Below are positions 35,841-43,393 of a stretch of 64,000 bases of DNA, piece after piece. A model generated the notes under the pieces. That model saw only the letters and a program-made list of their open reading frames with translations, was not told where the DNA came from and made no database searches. How positions within the stretch are numbered: the first letter of the stretch is position 1; each line of letters begins with the position of its first letter. Source of the DNA: SpSt-77 sp049972045 (lineage in GTDB: Bacteria; Chloroflexota; Anaerolineae; B4-G1; DUEL01); assembly GCA_049972045.1 (NCBI GenBank), contig JBMFKS010000003.1, positions 11,052 through 75,051 on the forward strand, given 5' to 3'. The position numbers were made by a program, and so were the translations under genes.

Positions 35841-36461
35841 TCATCCGCGTCCGATGGGAATCCGCCTCTCCTCCCCGCGCAGGAGGCGGCGAATGTTGGG
35901 CCGCAGGGCCCAGATCGTCAGCGCGGAGGTGAGCAGTGCGTGGACCTCGTAGGCCCAGGGGACGGCCCCCCGGGCGGCCCCCACCGCGAAGGCCAGGGGA
36001 AGGAAGAGGGCCACCGAGATGGAGCCGACGGACGCGTAGCGGGTCAGGAAGGCGGCGGCCAGCAGGACGGGGATCGCCAGCAGGCCCCCAAGGGGCCAGA
36101 GGGCCGCTGCCCCGCCGACGGAGGTTGCCGTTCCGGCCCCGCCCCGGAAGCGCAGGAAGCAGGAGTGGTTATGGCCCAGGGCGGCGGCGAAGCCTGCCAG
36201 CGCCTGCGCCAGCGGCGGCGTCCCCAACGCCCGCGCCAGCCCGACGGCCGCGGCGCCCTTCAGCGCGTCTCCCAGGCCGGTGGCGACGGCGGCCCCCCAG
36301 CCGGCAGCCCGCAGAACGTTCGTCCCACCCGTCCGCCCGCTCCCTACCTGCCGGACGTCCAGCCCCCGGGAGAGGCGGACCACCAGAAACCCCACCGGGA
36401 GGGAGCCCAGGAGGTAGCCTGCCACCAGAGCGATCAGCCAGGGCGCCGTTCTTGCCAGCAT
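35841..36461 (-). CDS. plsY: Glycerol-3-phosphate acyltransferase PlsY
   Basis: A 206-residue integral membrane protein with about five to six hydrophobic helices. The conserved loops are visible: GSLPVGFLV, then GSGRTGGTNVLRAAGWG (phosphate-binding motif 1), and GHNHSCFLRFRGGAGTATSV (motif 2, where GHN is the catalytic His loop). It transfers an acyl group from acyl-phosphate to glycerol-3-phosphate, the first step of phospholipid synthesis. It is downstream of the rfbD-like gene with a 75-base gap containing a strong hairpin. Confidence 0.95.
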   Translation of the reverse strand: MLARTAPWLIALVAGYLLGSLPVGFLVVRLSRGLDVRQVGSGRTGGTNVLRAAGWGAAVATGLGDALKGAAAVGLARALGTPPLAQALAGFAAALGHNHSCFLRFRGGAGTATSVGGAAALWPLGGLLAIPVLLAAAFLTRYASVGSISVALFLPLAFAVGAARGAVPWAYEVHALLTSALTIWALRPNIRRLLRGEERRIPIGRG

Positions 36462-36497
36462 GTCGCGTCTGCATTCATGGAGGGCAGAAGAGTCGCG

Positions 36498-36537
36498 GGG
36501 TTTGCGGCGGCGGCCGGAGGCCGCCGCCGCAAACCCC
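36498..36537. repeat. Long GC-rich hairpin between plsY and rfbD-like gene
   Basis: GGGTTTGCGGCGGCGGCC, loop GGAG-like, then the exact complement GGCCGCCGCCGCAAACCC: about 17 bp of perfect stem. No T-run follows, so it is probably an attenuating or RNA-processing element rather than a classical terminator. Confidence 0.7.
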
Positions 36538-37409
36538 TATGGTCTTCCTGCACCGCCCCCGGTCGCCGGGGGGCTGGCAGAGGAACCGAGAAATTCGGCC
36601 AGCGCGTCCTCCCATGGCCGCAGGGTGATCCCCAGCGCGGCGGCCGCGGTGTTGGCCAGCGGGGCAAAGCGCGGCGGCGTGGAGTCCCGCTGAAACTGCT
36701 CCAGCCGGATGGGCTCCACGGGGATGTGCCCCCGGCCGGTCATGCGGAGGATGGCCCGCGCAAACTCGTAACGGGAACAGTAACCGCTGTTGGTCAGATG
36801 GTAAATGCCATAGGCGCCGGTGCGAATGAGTGCCGCCAGCGCGGCCGCCAGGTCGAGCGCATAAGTGGGATTGCTGACCTCGTCCGAAACGACACGCAGG
36901 GCCCCCCGCTCGTCGGCTAACTGGATAATCCGATGGGGGAAGTTCCGCCCCCCAGGGGCGTAGAGCCAGGCCGTCCGCACGATGTAGAAGCGGGTCAGCA
37001 GGTGGGAGACCAGCCACTCGCCCGCCGCTTTGGAGCGCCCGTAGGGATTGATGGGGCGAAGGGGATCCCATTCCCGGTACGGTTCCGTCGCCGTGCCGTC
37101 AAAGACCTCGTTGGTGCTGATGTAGACCAGGGCGGCGCCGACCTCCGCGCAGGCCAGGGCGACGTTCTGGGTGCCCATCGCGTTGACCCGGTAGGCCCGC
37201 TCCGGATCCCGGGCGCATCCGTCCACATCGGTCCAGGCGGCGGCATGGATGACCACATCCGGTGCGCAGGCGGCTATGGCGGCCCGGATGGCGGCCCGGT
37301 CGGTGATGTCCACCTCCGGGAGGTCGCACCCGACAATGGTCTCTCCGGCCAGCACCTGCTTCAGGGCTCGGCCCAGTTGCCCCTTCTCTCCTGTGATGAA
37401 GACACGCAT
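36537..37409 (-). CDS. dTDP-4-dehydrorhamnose reductase (RfbD/RmlD-like)
   Basis: A 290-residue short-chain dehydrogenase of the RmlD substrate-binding family. Features are the N-terminal GEKGQLGRAL (NADPH loop), DVVIHAAAWTDVDGCARDPE, YISTNEVFDG, and the catalytic YGRSK (Y-x-x-x-K). It makes dTDP-L-rhamnose for cell-surface glycans. The start at 37409 (MRVFITGE) fits the fold; upstream in-frame sequence up to 37511 overlaps the tRNA and is excluded. The rmlA, rmlB and rmlC genes are not adjacent, so the exact sugar is inferred from the family. Confidence 0.85.
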   Translation of the reverse strand: MRVFITGEKGQLGRALKQVLAGETIVGCDLPEVDITDRAAIRAAIAACAPDVVIHAAAWTDVDGCARDPERAYRVNAMGTQNVALACAEVGAALVYISTNEVFDGTATEPYREWDPLRPINPYGRSKAAGEWLVSHLLTRFYIVRTAWLYAPGGRNFPHRIIQLADERGALRVVSDEVSNPTYALDLAAALAALIRTGAYGIYHLTNSGYCSRYEFARAILRMTGRGHIPVEPIRLEQFQRDSTPPRFAPLANTAAAALGITLRPWEDALAEFLGSSASPPATGGGAGRP

Positions 37410-37480
37410 TCCGTGCTCTGGCCTCCTGAACGGAAAACGGCCGGGTGGTGCCCCTGGCCGTTCCTGGGAAGGTCTGAAGG

Positions 37481-37554
37481 TGCCCCTGGCGCGACTCGAA
37501 CGCGCGGCCAAGAACTTAGGAGGTTCCTGCTCTATCCTTCTGAGCTACAGGGGC
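37481..37554 (-). tRNA. tRNA-Arg (anticodon CCT)
   Basis: Read on the minus strand the cloverleaf is complete. The acceptor is GCCCCTG / CAGGGGC with discriminator A. The D arm is GCTC-AGAAGGATA-GAGC. The anticodon arm is GGAAC-CTCCTAA-GTTCT (anticodon CCT), and the T arm is GCGCG-TTCGAGT-CGCGC. It reads AGG codons. CCA is not encoded. It lies between pgk and the rfbD-like gene. Confidence 0.97.
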
Positions 37555-37642
37555 AGGCACTGAGAATTATAACGCAAGTTCGGCGAGATAGCAAAAAAGG
37601 GGCTGGCGACGGCTTTTCCGCCGCCATGCCCCCAGTTTTCCT

Positions 37643-38830
37643 CTACCGGTCGCTCAGCACGGCCACGCCGGGGAGGGTCCGCCCTTCCAGAAACTCCAGG
37701 CTGGCCCCACCGCCGGTGGAGATGTGGCTGAAGCGGTCGGCCAGGCCGCTCTGCTGGACGGCCGCGACCGAATCCCCGCCGCCGACGATGGTGATGGCTC
37801 CCAGGCCCGCCAGCGCCTTCGCCAGGGCGAAGGTTCCCTGGGCAAAGCGCGGCAGCTCAAAGACGCCCAGGGGGCCGTTCCAGAGGACGGTGCGCGCGCC
37901 GCTCAGCGCGGATTCAAAAGTGGAAATGGTCTTGGGCCCCACGTCCAGCACCCGCCATCCCGGCGGCACCTCGTTGGGAGCCACGACGCGGGTCTGCGCG
38001 TCGTTGTCAAAAGCATCGGCGATCACCACATCTACCGGCAGGACCAGGCGGCTTTTGCCCCGCTCCAGGAGCGACCGGGCCGTCTCCACGGCTTCTGCCT
38101 CCACCAGCGAGTCCCCCATCTCAAAGCCCATGGCCTTGAAGAAGGTGTTGGCCATCCCGCCGCCGATGAGCAGGCGGTCGCATTTCTCCAGCAGCCGCTC
38201 TATCACACCGATCTTGTCGGAGATTTTGGCGCCGCCCAGGATGGCGACGAAAGGCCGCTGGGGCTCCTCCACCGCGCGCCCCAGGAATTCCAGTTCCTTC
38301 TCCATCAGCAGGCCTGCCACTGCCTCGCCGCCTCGCTCCCGGACGATGCGCGCTACCCCTTCGGTGGACGCGTGGGCCCGGTGGGCCGTCCCGAAGGCAT
38401 CGTTGACGTACAGGTCGCCCAGGGCGGCCAGTTTCGCGGCAAAGGCCGGGTCGTTGGTCTCCTCCTCGGGGTGGAAGCGAAGGTTCTCCAGCAGAACCAC
38501 ATCGCCCGGCTTCAGGGCCGCGCAGGCCGCCTCCACTTCTGGGCCGACGCAGTCATCCAGTGGGCGGACCGGACGGCCCAGGAGTTCCGAAAGGCGCGCC
38601 GCCACCGGACCCAGGGAGTACTCAGGGTTGGGCTTCCCCTTAGGGCGGCCCAGATGGGACATCAGGATGAGGGCGGCGCCGTGCCCCAGCAGATACTGAA
38701 TCGTCGGCAATGAGGCGCGGATGCGGGTATCGTCGGTCACCCGGCCTTCTTTGACCGGGACGTTGAAGTCCACCCGCATCAGCACCCGTTTGCCGGAGAC
38801 GTCCACATCTCGGATGGTCTTCTTGTTCAT
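37643..38830 (-). CDS. pgk: Phosphoglycerate kinase
   Basis: A 395-residue cytoplasmic enzyme converting 1,3-bisphosphoglycerate and ADP to 3-phosphoglycerate and ATP. The start MNKKTIRDVDVSGKRVLMRV leads to VDFNVPV. Other signatures are SHLGRPKG, ENLRFHPEEE, NDAFGTAHRAHAS, GGAKISDK and the nucleotide-binding WNGPLGVFE and GGGDSVAAV. Length is normal for bacteria. It follows gap with a 42-base gap on the same strand, the classic gap-pgk arrangement. Confidence 0.98.
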   Translation of the reverse strand: MNKKTIRDVDVSGKRVLMRVDFNVPVKEGRVTDDTRIRASLPTIQYLLGHGAALILMSHLGRPKGKPNPEYSLGPVAARLSELLGRPVRPLDDCVGPEVEAACAALKPGDVVLLENLRFHPEEETNDPAFAAKLAALGDLYVNDAFGTAHRAHASTEGVARIVRERGGEAVAGLLMEKELEFLGRAVEEPQRPFVAILGGAKISDKIGVIERLLEKCDRLLIGGGMANTFFKAMGFEMGDSLVEAEAVETARSLLERGKSRLVLPVDVVIADAFDNDAQTRVVAPNEVPPGWRVLDVGPKTISTFESALSGARTVLWNGPLGVFELPRFAQGTFALAKALAGLGAITIVGGGDSVAAVQQSGLADRFSHISTGGGASLEFLEGRTLPGVAVLSDR

Positions 38831-38872
38831 TGGCGACCTCCAGGGGGACGGGGGTGCGGGGCCCGGCCCGGG

Positions 38873-39880
38873 CTACATCCTCCGCGCCATCAGCGCGGCC
38901 AGGTCGGCCACGCGGACGGAGTAGCCCCACTCGTTGTCGTACCAGACCAGCACCTTGACCGTCCGCTCGCCCATGACCATCGTGAGGGAGCCGTCCACAA
39001 TGGCGGAGCGGGTATCCCCCTTGAAGTCCACGGAGACCAGCGGCTCCTCGGTGTAGCCCAGAATGCCCTTCATCCGGCCCTCGGCGGCGGCCTTGAAGGC
39101 TCCGTTGACCTCGTCGCGGGTCACCGGCTTCTGCAGGGTGACGACAAAGTCGGAGATGGAGACGGTGGGCGTGGGCACCCGCAGCGCGATACCGTCAAAC
39201 TTCCCCTTCAGTTCGGGGATGACCAGCGCGACCGCTTTGGCGGCGCCGGTGGTGGTGGGGATGATGGAAAGGGCCGCCGCACGCGCCCGCCGCAAATCCT
39301 TGTGCGGCAGGTCCAGAATCCGCTGGTCGTTGGTGTAGGCATGGACGGTGGTCAGGAAGCCGTGCTCCACGCCGAAGTTGTCGTGGAGGACCTTCGCCAC
39401 CGGCGCCACGGAGTTGGTGGTGCAGGACGCGTTGGAGACGATGTGGTGCTTCTGGGGGTCGTATTTGTCCTCGTTAACACCGATGACGATGGTGATGTCC
39501 TCGTTCTTCGCCGGCGCGGTGATGATGACCTTTTGGGCCCCGGCGGTCAGGTGGGCCGCCGCCTTCTGGGCGTCGGTAAAGACGCCGGTGGACTCCACCA
39601 CCAGTTGGACGCCCAGGTCCTTCCAGGGGAGATGGGCCGGGTCCTTTTCGGCGAAGACCCTGACCTCTTTCCCGTCCACGAAGATGCTGCTGCCTTGCAC
39701 CTCTACGGTGCCGTTGAAGTGGCCGTAGTTGGAGTCGTACTTGAGCAGGTGGGCCAGAACGTCGGGGGAAGTGATGTCGTTGACCGCCACCACCTCCAGA
39801 AGGTCCCCGTACATGTCCCGCATGGCCTTAAAGACCTGCCGTCCGACACGGCCGAATCCATTGATGCCGACTTTCACCAT
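38873..39880 (-). CDS. gap: Glyceraldehyde-3-phosphate dehydrogenase, type I
   Basis: A 335-residue enzyme with the N-terminal NAD-binding motif VGINGFGRVGRQVFKAM, the catalytic Cys153 in SNASCTTNSVAP, and the C-terminal WYDNEWGYSVRVADL. It oxidises glyceraldehyde-3-phosphate to 1,3-bisphosphoglycerate. A good ribosome-binding site (AGGAGG) precedes the ATG. It begins 35 bases after the HepT-like gene, so it may be read together with the nucleotidyltransferase/HEPN genes and yvcK upstream. Confidence 0.98.
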   Translation of the reverse strand: MVKVGINGFGRVGRQVFKAMRDMYGDLLEVVAVNDITSPDVLAHLLKYDSNYGHFNGTVEVQGSSIFVDGKEVRVFAEKDPAHLPWKDLGVQLVVESTGVFTDAQKAAAHLTAGAQKVIITAPAKNEDITIVIGVNEDKYDPQKHHIVSNASCTTNSVAPVAKVLHDNFGVEHGFLTTVHAYTNDQRILDLPHKDLRRARAAALSIIPTTTGAAKAVALVIPELKGKFDGIALRVPTPTVSISDFVVTLQKPVTRDEVNGAFKAAAEGRMKGILGYTEEPLVSVDFKGDTRSAIVDGSLTMVMGERTVKVLVWYDNEWGYSVRVADLAALMARRM

Positions 39881-39915
39881 GGTAGCCTCCTGTATGGTGA
39901 AGGATGGATTATGGA

Positions 39916-40398
39916 CTATGGGGAAGGCGGGGCGGAGAGCAGTTCGTCCAGGAAGGAGAGGAACTGCGCGATCTCCGCGCGGTAAATTTCCCGAAGCGCC
40001 TGGGCCTTTTTGAGGACCAGGATCAGGCGGTCTGCATCCCGTTCCAGCCGATACGCGCTGCGGAAGATGTGCCGGAAGCGGCGGAGTTCATCCAGATAGT
40101 CGTAGGCCGCCGCGCTGATCAGATGGGGACGCACACCGGGAATATCCAAGCGCATCCGCCGCAGCAGGTCGGCATGCCACCCGGATTCGCTGGTAACCCG
40201 ATTCCCGAAGGTTGCGGCCACCCGCCGGAAGATGTTCTCAAACGCGTTGTAGAGGTTGTGCAAATAATAAGCGGCCGCGATCCGCCCCTCCTCGGTGTCC
40301 AGCCGGTCGCCGTAGCGGTCCAGCGCGGCGTAGATTTCCGCGATGGCTTCCAGGTCGGCCTCAATCTCTGCCTGCAGTGCTCGGATCTCGCCGTTCAT
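39916..40398 (-). CDS. HepT-like HEPN-domain protein (putative toxin of an MntA-HepT pair)
   Basis: A 160-residue all-helical protein. The C-terminal ELRRFRHIFRSAYRLERD corresponds to the HEPN ribonuclease motif, usually R-x4-H-x-Y; here the expected His position reads Ser (R-H-I-F-R-S-A-Y), which could weaken or remove activity. Helices at about 40-60 (YYLHNLYNAFENIFRRV) fit the family. Its start overlaps the end of the nucleotidyltransferase gene by 38 bases, the normal arrangement for this toxin-antitoxin type, in which the MNT partner modifies and silences HepT. Assignment is from pattern memory, without a search. Confidence 0.7.
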   Translation of the reverse strand: MNGEIRALQAEIEADLEAIAEIYAALDRYGDRLDTEEGRIAAAYYLHNLYNAFENIFRRVAATFGNRVTSESGWHADLLRRMRLDIPGVRPHLISAAAYDYLDELRRFRHIFRSAYRLERDADRLILVLKKAQALREIYRAEIAQFLSFLDELLSAPPSP

Positions 40399-40768
40399 AG
40401 AGGACCTCGCCGGATTCCCGCACCCGGCGGGCGAAAGGAAGATCGTCGGTCAGTTCCACCAGGTCTATCGGCTCGCCGCTGGCTTCCTCCAGCGCCCGCC
40501 AGAGGGCAAAGTAGTCCTCGGCGCTCAGTTTCCCCTCCACGGCGACGTCCACGTCCGATTGAGCCTCCATCTCTCCGGGGCGGGTAACCGAGCCAAAGAG
40601 GTAGGCCCGCCGGACGGCGGCAAAGCGTGGGAACACCCGGGGCGCCGCCTCCCGCAGGGCCCGAAGGGCTTTCTGCCGCCGGGCCTCGCGGGTCCGATAT
40701 TCGGCTTCCCGCCGCCGCCGCAGGTTCTCCCGCGCGGCGGCGATCTCTTCGGGAGACCATGCCGTCAT
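40361..40768 (-). CDS. Minimal nucleotidyltransferase (MntA-like antitoxin)
   Basis: A 135-residue protein. The helical, arginine-rich N-terminus (about residues 1-50) is followed by YLFGSVTRPGEMEAQSDVDV, the G-S-x10-D-x-D signature of the pol-beta-like minimal nucleotidyltransferases, and by a third acid in EPIDLVEL. In characterised MntA-HepT pairs this protein adds nucleotides to the toxin. The start codon overlaps the stop of the upstream HEPN remnant (ATGA at 40765-40768) and the gene overlaps the HepT-like gene, so the group is translationally linked. Confidence 0.8.
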   Translation of the reverse strand: MTAWSPEEIAAARENLRRRREAEYRTREARRQKALRALREAAPRVFPRFAAVRRAYLFGSVTRPGEMEAQSDVDVAVEGKLSAEDYFALWRALEEASGEPIDLVELTDDLPFARRVRESGEVLYERRDPSTAGRD

Positions 40769-40974
40769 TCCCTGCGGTCCCTTCCGGCAGTCTGCAGTTC
40801 CCTGAAAGTCCTCTGCGCCAGCGTCACCGCCTCCTCCGCCATCGCCAGCGCATAAGAGGCATCCGCTTCGTCAAACAACTCCCATGGCGTCAACCCCGCG
40901 AATTCGTCGCCGTAATCGGTCTGGATATGGACATCAACCCGGAGCCGGTAGAGAGCAGGATCTGAACCTTTCAC
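40765..40974 (-). pseudogene. C-terminal remnant of a HEPN-domain protein
   Basis: About 69 residues from a possible GTG at 40974 (VKGSDPALYRLRVDVHIQTD to VTLAQRTFRELQTAGRDRRE). This resembles only the last third of stand-alone HEPN proteins, which end in an acidic helix after a short Y-R-L-R segment. The N-terminal helices that should carry most of the domain are absent. It lies directly downstream of the broken nucleotidyltransferase, so the pair is probably an old MNT-HEPN module in decay. A frame open to 41001 exists, but the extra residues do not extend the homology. Confidence 0.5.
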
Positions 40975-40984
40975 CGCGCCCCTT

Positions 40985-41469
40985 CCCCATCCAGCGACCA
41001 ATCTGGCCTCGGGGTCGTTCCCAATTCCAGACCAGGTCCCGCCCCATCCGGACCCGCCGCAAACCTTGCTCCCGAATCAGGCGGCGCAGGCCGGCCAGTC
41101 GTTTCGCCATGGAATCTCGCGAATCGTACAGGATGACCCCGTCCAACGCCCCATCCAGAAACAGAGCGGGCAGGTAGTGGTTTGTCAACAGCACTTTTGT
41201 GGGTCTTTGCGCCCTCCCGTAGGGCAACTGCTCGCAGTTGCCCTACGGGAGTCCGGGCGAGAATCGCCACCCGCCCTCGCCACTCGGGCGGGAGTTATTG
41301 CTTCCAAAAAGAGATGCCGCTGAAACGGCTTCTGCGGTAAATACCGGGCAATCACCAGAAGGTCCCCATCGCTATCGGTATCTGCCTCGCCACGGGCTCG
41401 TGAACCGAAAAGAATGACCGCGATCAGGCGGTCGCCCAGCCCTTCCCGAAGAGCCTCCACCCCCGTCAT
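40985..41469 (-). pseudogene. Nucleotidyltransferase gene split by a short palindromic repeat
   Basis: The N-terminal part (41469 to about 41253) encodes MTGVEALREGLGDRLIAVIL then FGSRARGEADTDSDGDLLV, an MNT signature, and reaches ITPARVARAGG. The reading then enters a repeat (about 41180-41252) and ends in SSCPTGGRKDPQKCC. Beyond the repeat, in another frame, comes a typical C-terminal part of the same kind of protein: HYLPALFLDGALDGVILYDS, MAKRLAGLRRLIREQGLRRV, WNWERP. So one gene was interrupted. Its start overlaps the yvcK stop (41466-41469), showing that it was once the second gene of the yvcK operon. Confidence 0.75.
41180..41252 (-). repeat. MITE-like palindromic repeat, copy 1 (inserted in a gene)
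   Basis: On the minus strand: CCGTAGGGCAACTG, CAGTTGCCCTACGG, then AGGGCGCAAAGACCCACAAA and AGTGCTGTTGACAAACC. The first two blocks form a hairpin. Copies 2 (49618-49704) and 3 (50782-50850) carry the same blocks in the same order. There is no coding capacity. Confidence 0.85.
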
Positions 41470-42758
41470 CGCCGCGTCTCCAGGATGCGCATCAGCGCGC
41501 GGGCCAGTTTCTCGCTGTCGTGCCGCCAGGGATGAGCCGAGTCCACCAGGTCGGCGGTGTGGAGGGTGTAGGAAGCACCCACCGGCACTTCCAGGCGGGG
41601 ATGCTCAACGCCCTGGGGTAGCCGGTCGGCGCAGGCAAAGTTGTCGTTGGCCAGGACGATGGGGAAGAGGCCCGGGCCCACATGCCGCTCCAGCGCGGCC
41701 ACATGGTCGCCGACGGTGTAGCCATCCGTCTCGCCCCGCTGAGTGGCTACATTGCAAACGTAGACCCGAACGGCACGGGTGGCGGCGACGGCCTGGGCGA
41801 TTTCCCGGACCAGCAGATTGGGCAGGACGCTGGTATACAGGGAGCCGGGCCCGGCGACGACCAGATCGGCCTCCAGAATCGCCCGCACCGCCCGGGGGTA
41901 GGCCGGAACATCGTCCGGTTCCAGATAGACCCGCTCAATCGCCCCGACCGTCTGGGTGATGGTGGATTCCCCCGCTACCCGCCGCACCCCTCTCTCGGCC
42001 GCATCCTCCCGCAGGTCGCCCATCAGGGTCACGTTGTGCAGGGTGCTGGGCAGCACCTCCCCCCGGATGGCCAGGACGCGGCTGGATTCCAGAATCGCGC
42101 GCTCAAAGGAGCCGGTCACTTCGGCCATCGCAGTGATGAAGAGATTGCCGAAACTGTGACCATCCAGACCGGCGTCCGCGCCCGCCGAGGGAAACCGGTA
42201 CTGAAAGAGATGGGTGATGAGTCCCTCATCATCGGCCAGCGCTGCGATGCAGTTGCGGAAGTCGCCCGGGGGAAGAACCCCCAGGGCCCGACGCAAGCGC
42301 CCGGAACTGCCCCCGTCGTCGGCAACGGTGACAATCGCGGTGATGTTAGACGTGTAGGCTTTCAGCCCCCGGAGCAACGTTGCCAGCCCATGCCCCCCCC
42401 CGATCGCGACGACTTTTGGCCCCTGGCTGCTTTGCCGGTGTCGGTAGAGCGCCTCCACGACTTCGTGGCCGTCCCGGACAAAGGGGGAAAGGAGCACCCG
42501 GTTCAGACCGACCAGTCCCACAATCACCAGCCCCAGCCCCATCAGAATCAGGAGCGGGCCCCGGGTCCAAGAGGGCAGAAAGGCCAGCGATATATAGCGA
42601 TAGATTCCGGAGAACAGGTAGAGTTGCCGGAAGAGAAGACCCGCCCCCAGGCCAACCAGGACAACGCCCAGCGTCAGCGTCAACAGCCAGCGTTTCACGC
42701 CGATGCCTGGGAGAAGCCATTTGATATAGGAACGGACCGATTCCGGCAACCGCACCAC
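41466..42758 (-). CDS. yvcK: YvcK family protein (gluconeogenesis/cell-wall factor, CofD-like fold)
   Basis: A 430-residue protein. Two hydrophobic helices in the first 90 residues (WLLTLTLGVVLVGLGAGLLF and LLILMGLGLVIVGLVGL) anchor it to the membrane, a longer form than B. subtilis YvcK. The soluble part has the CofD/YvcK pattern VVAIGGGHGLATLLRGL, VTVADDGGSSGRLR, PPGDFRNCIAALAD and VVAGPGSLYTSVLPNLLV. Family members bind UDP-sugars and are needed for growth on gluconeogenic carbon sources. It is the first gene of the minus-strand group leading through the nucleotidyltransferase genes to gap and pgk; that context agrees with a carbon-flux role. Confidence 0.93.
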   Translation of the reverse strand: MVRLPESVRSYIKWLLPGIGVKRWLLTLTLGVVLVGLGAGLLFRQLYLFSGIYRYISLAFLPSWTRGPLLILMGLGLVIVGLVGLNRVLLSPFVRDGHEVVEALYRHRQSSQGPKVVAIGGGHGLATLLRGLKAYTSNITAIVTVADDGGSSGRLRRALGVLPPGDFRNCIAALADDEGLITHLFQYRFPSAGADAGLDGHSFGNLFITAMAEVTGSFERAILESSRVLAIRGEVLPSTLHNVTLMGDLREDAAERGVRRVAGESTITQTVGAIERVYLEPDDVPAYPRAVRAILEADLVVAGPGSLYTSVLPNLLVREIAQAVAATRAVRVYVCNVATQRGETDGYTVGDHVAALERHVGPGLFPIVLANDNFACADRLPQGVEHPRLEVPVGASYTLHTADLVDSAHPWRHDSEKLARALMRILETRR

Positions 42759-42806
42759 CGATTCCCTGTGCCTTTATCATAACCAGCGATTGTCTGGCTT
42801 TTTCCC

Positions 42807-42835
42807 TTTGTACTACAAACCGGCCGATTTGTCAA
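42807..42835 (-). promoter_or_regulatory. Sigma-70 promoter of yvcK
   Basis: On the minus strand TTGACA (42835-42830), a 17-base spacer, TACAAA (42812-42807). The spacer begins AATCGGCCGGTT, close to the spacer of the TetR promoter at 49803. Confidence 0.65.
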
Positions 42836-42864
42836 ACTGTTTCCCCGGGGGACTATCCCCGCGC

Positions 42865-42892
42865 TTGACATCTCGGCCTGTTCCACTATACT
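42865..42892 (+). promoter_or_regulatory. Sigma-70 promoter of the YbjN-like gene
   Basis: TTGACA (42865-42870), a 16-base spacer, TATACT (42887-42892), about 40 bases before the start codon. It is divergent from the yvcK promoter, with about 30 bases between the two -35 elements. Confidence 0.8.
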
Positions 42893-42931
42893 AAAACAGG
42901 CTCATGCCCATATTCCCAGGAAAGGAGAACC

Positions 42932-43393
42932 ATGTCCTCAACCGGCCCCATCTTTGATGCGATGGTGCGCTTCTTCCGGGAAGACGACTGGCGCTATGAA
43001 CAGTTGCCGGGGAAGCCCATCCTCCGGCTGGGCTTTCGGGGAAAGAACGGCACCTGGAACTGCTACGCGCAGGCGCGCGAACCGCAGCACCAGTTTGTCT
43101 TCTACTCCATTCTGGATGTCAACGTTCCCCCCAACCGCCGTCAGGCGATGGCCGAATTCCTCACCCGCGCCAACTATGGCCTGGTCATCGGCAACTTTGA
43201 GATGGACTTCAACGACGGCGAAGTCCGCTATAAGACCAGCATTGACGTGGAAGGCGACCGCCTGACCTCGGCGCTGATCAAGCAGATGGTCTACATCAAC
43301 GTGCTGATGATGGACCGCTACCTGCCGGGGATTATGAAGGTGGCATTTGGCAACGCCGACCCCGCGCGGGCCATTGCCGAGATTGAGGGGTGA
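42932..43393 (+). CDS. YbjN domain-containing protein
   Basis: A 153-residue protein with the alpha-beta YbjN pattern: an N-terminal amphipathic helix, WRYEQLPGKPILRLGFRGKN, FYSILDVNVPPNRRQAMAEF, ANYGLVIGNFEMDFNDGEVR. The fold resembles type III secretion chaperones and is thought to bind other proteins; the function is not settled. AAGGAGA precedes the ATG. Its stop overlaps the next start (GTGA at 43390), so it is cotranslated with an rRNA methyltransferase and RNase J, hinting at RNA metabolism or stress. Confidence 0.85.
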   Translation: MSSTGPIFDAMVRFFREDDWRYEQLPGKPILRLGFRGKNGTWNCYAQAREPQHQFVFYSILDVNVPPNRRQAMAEFLTRANYGLVIGNFEMDFNDGEVRYKTSIDVEGDRLTSALIKQMVYINVLMMDRYLPGIMKVAFGNADPARAIAEIEG

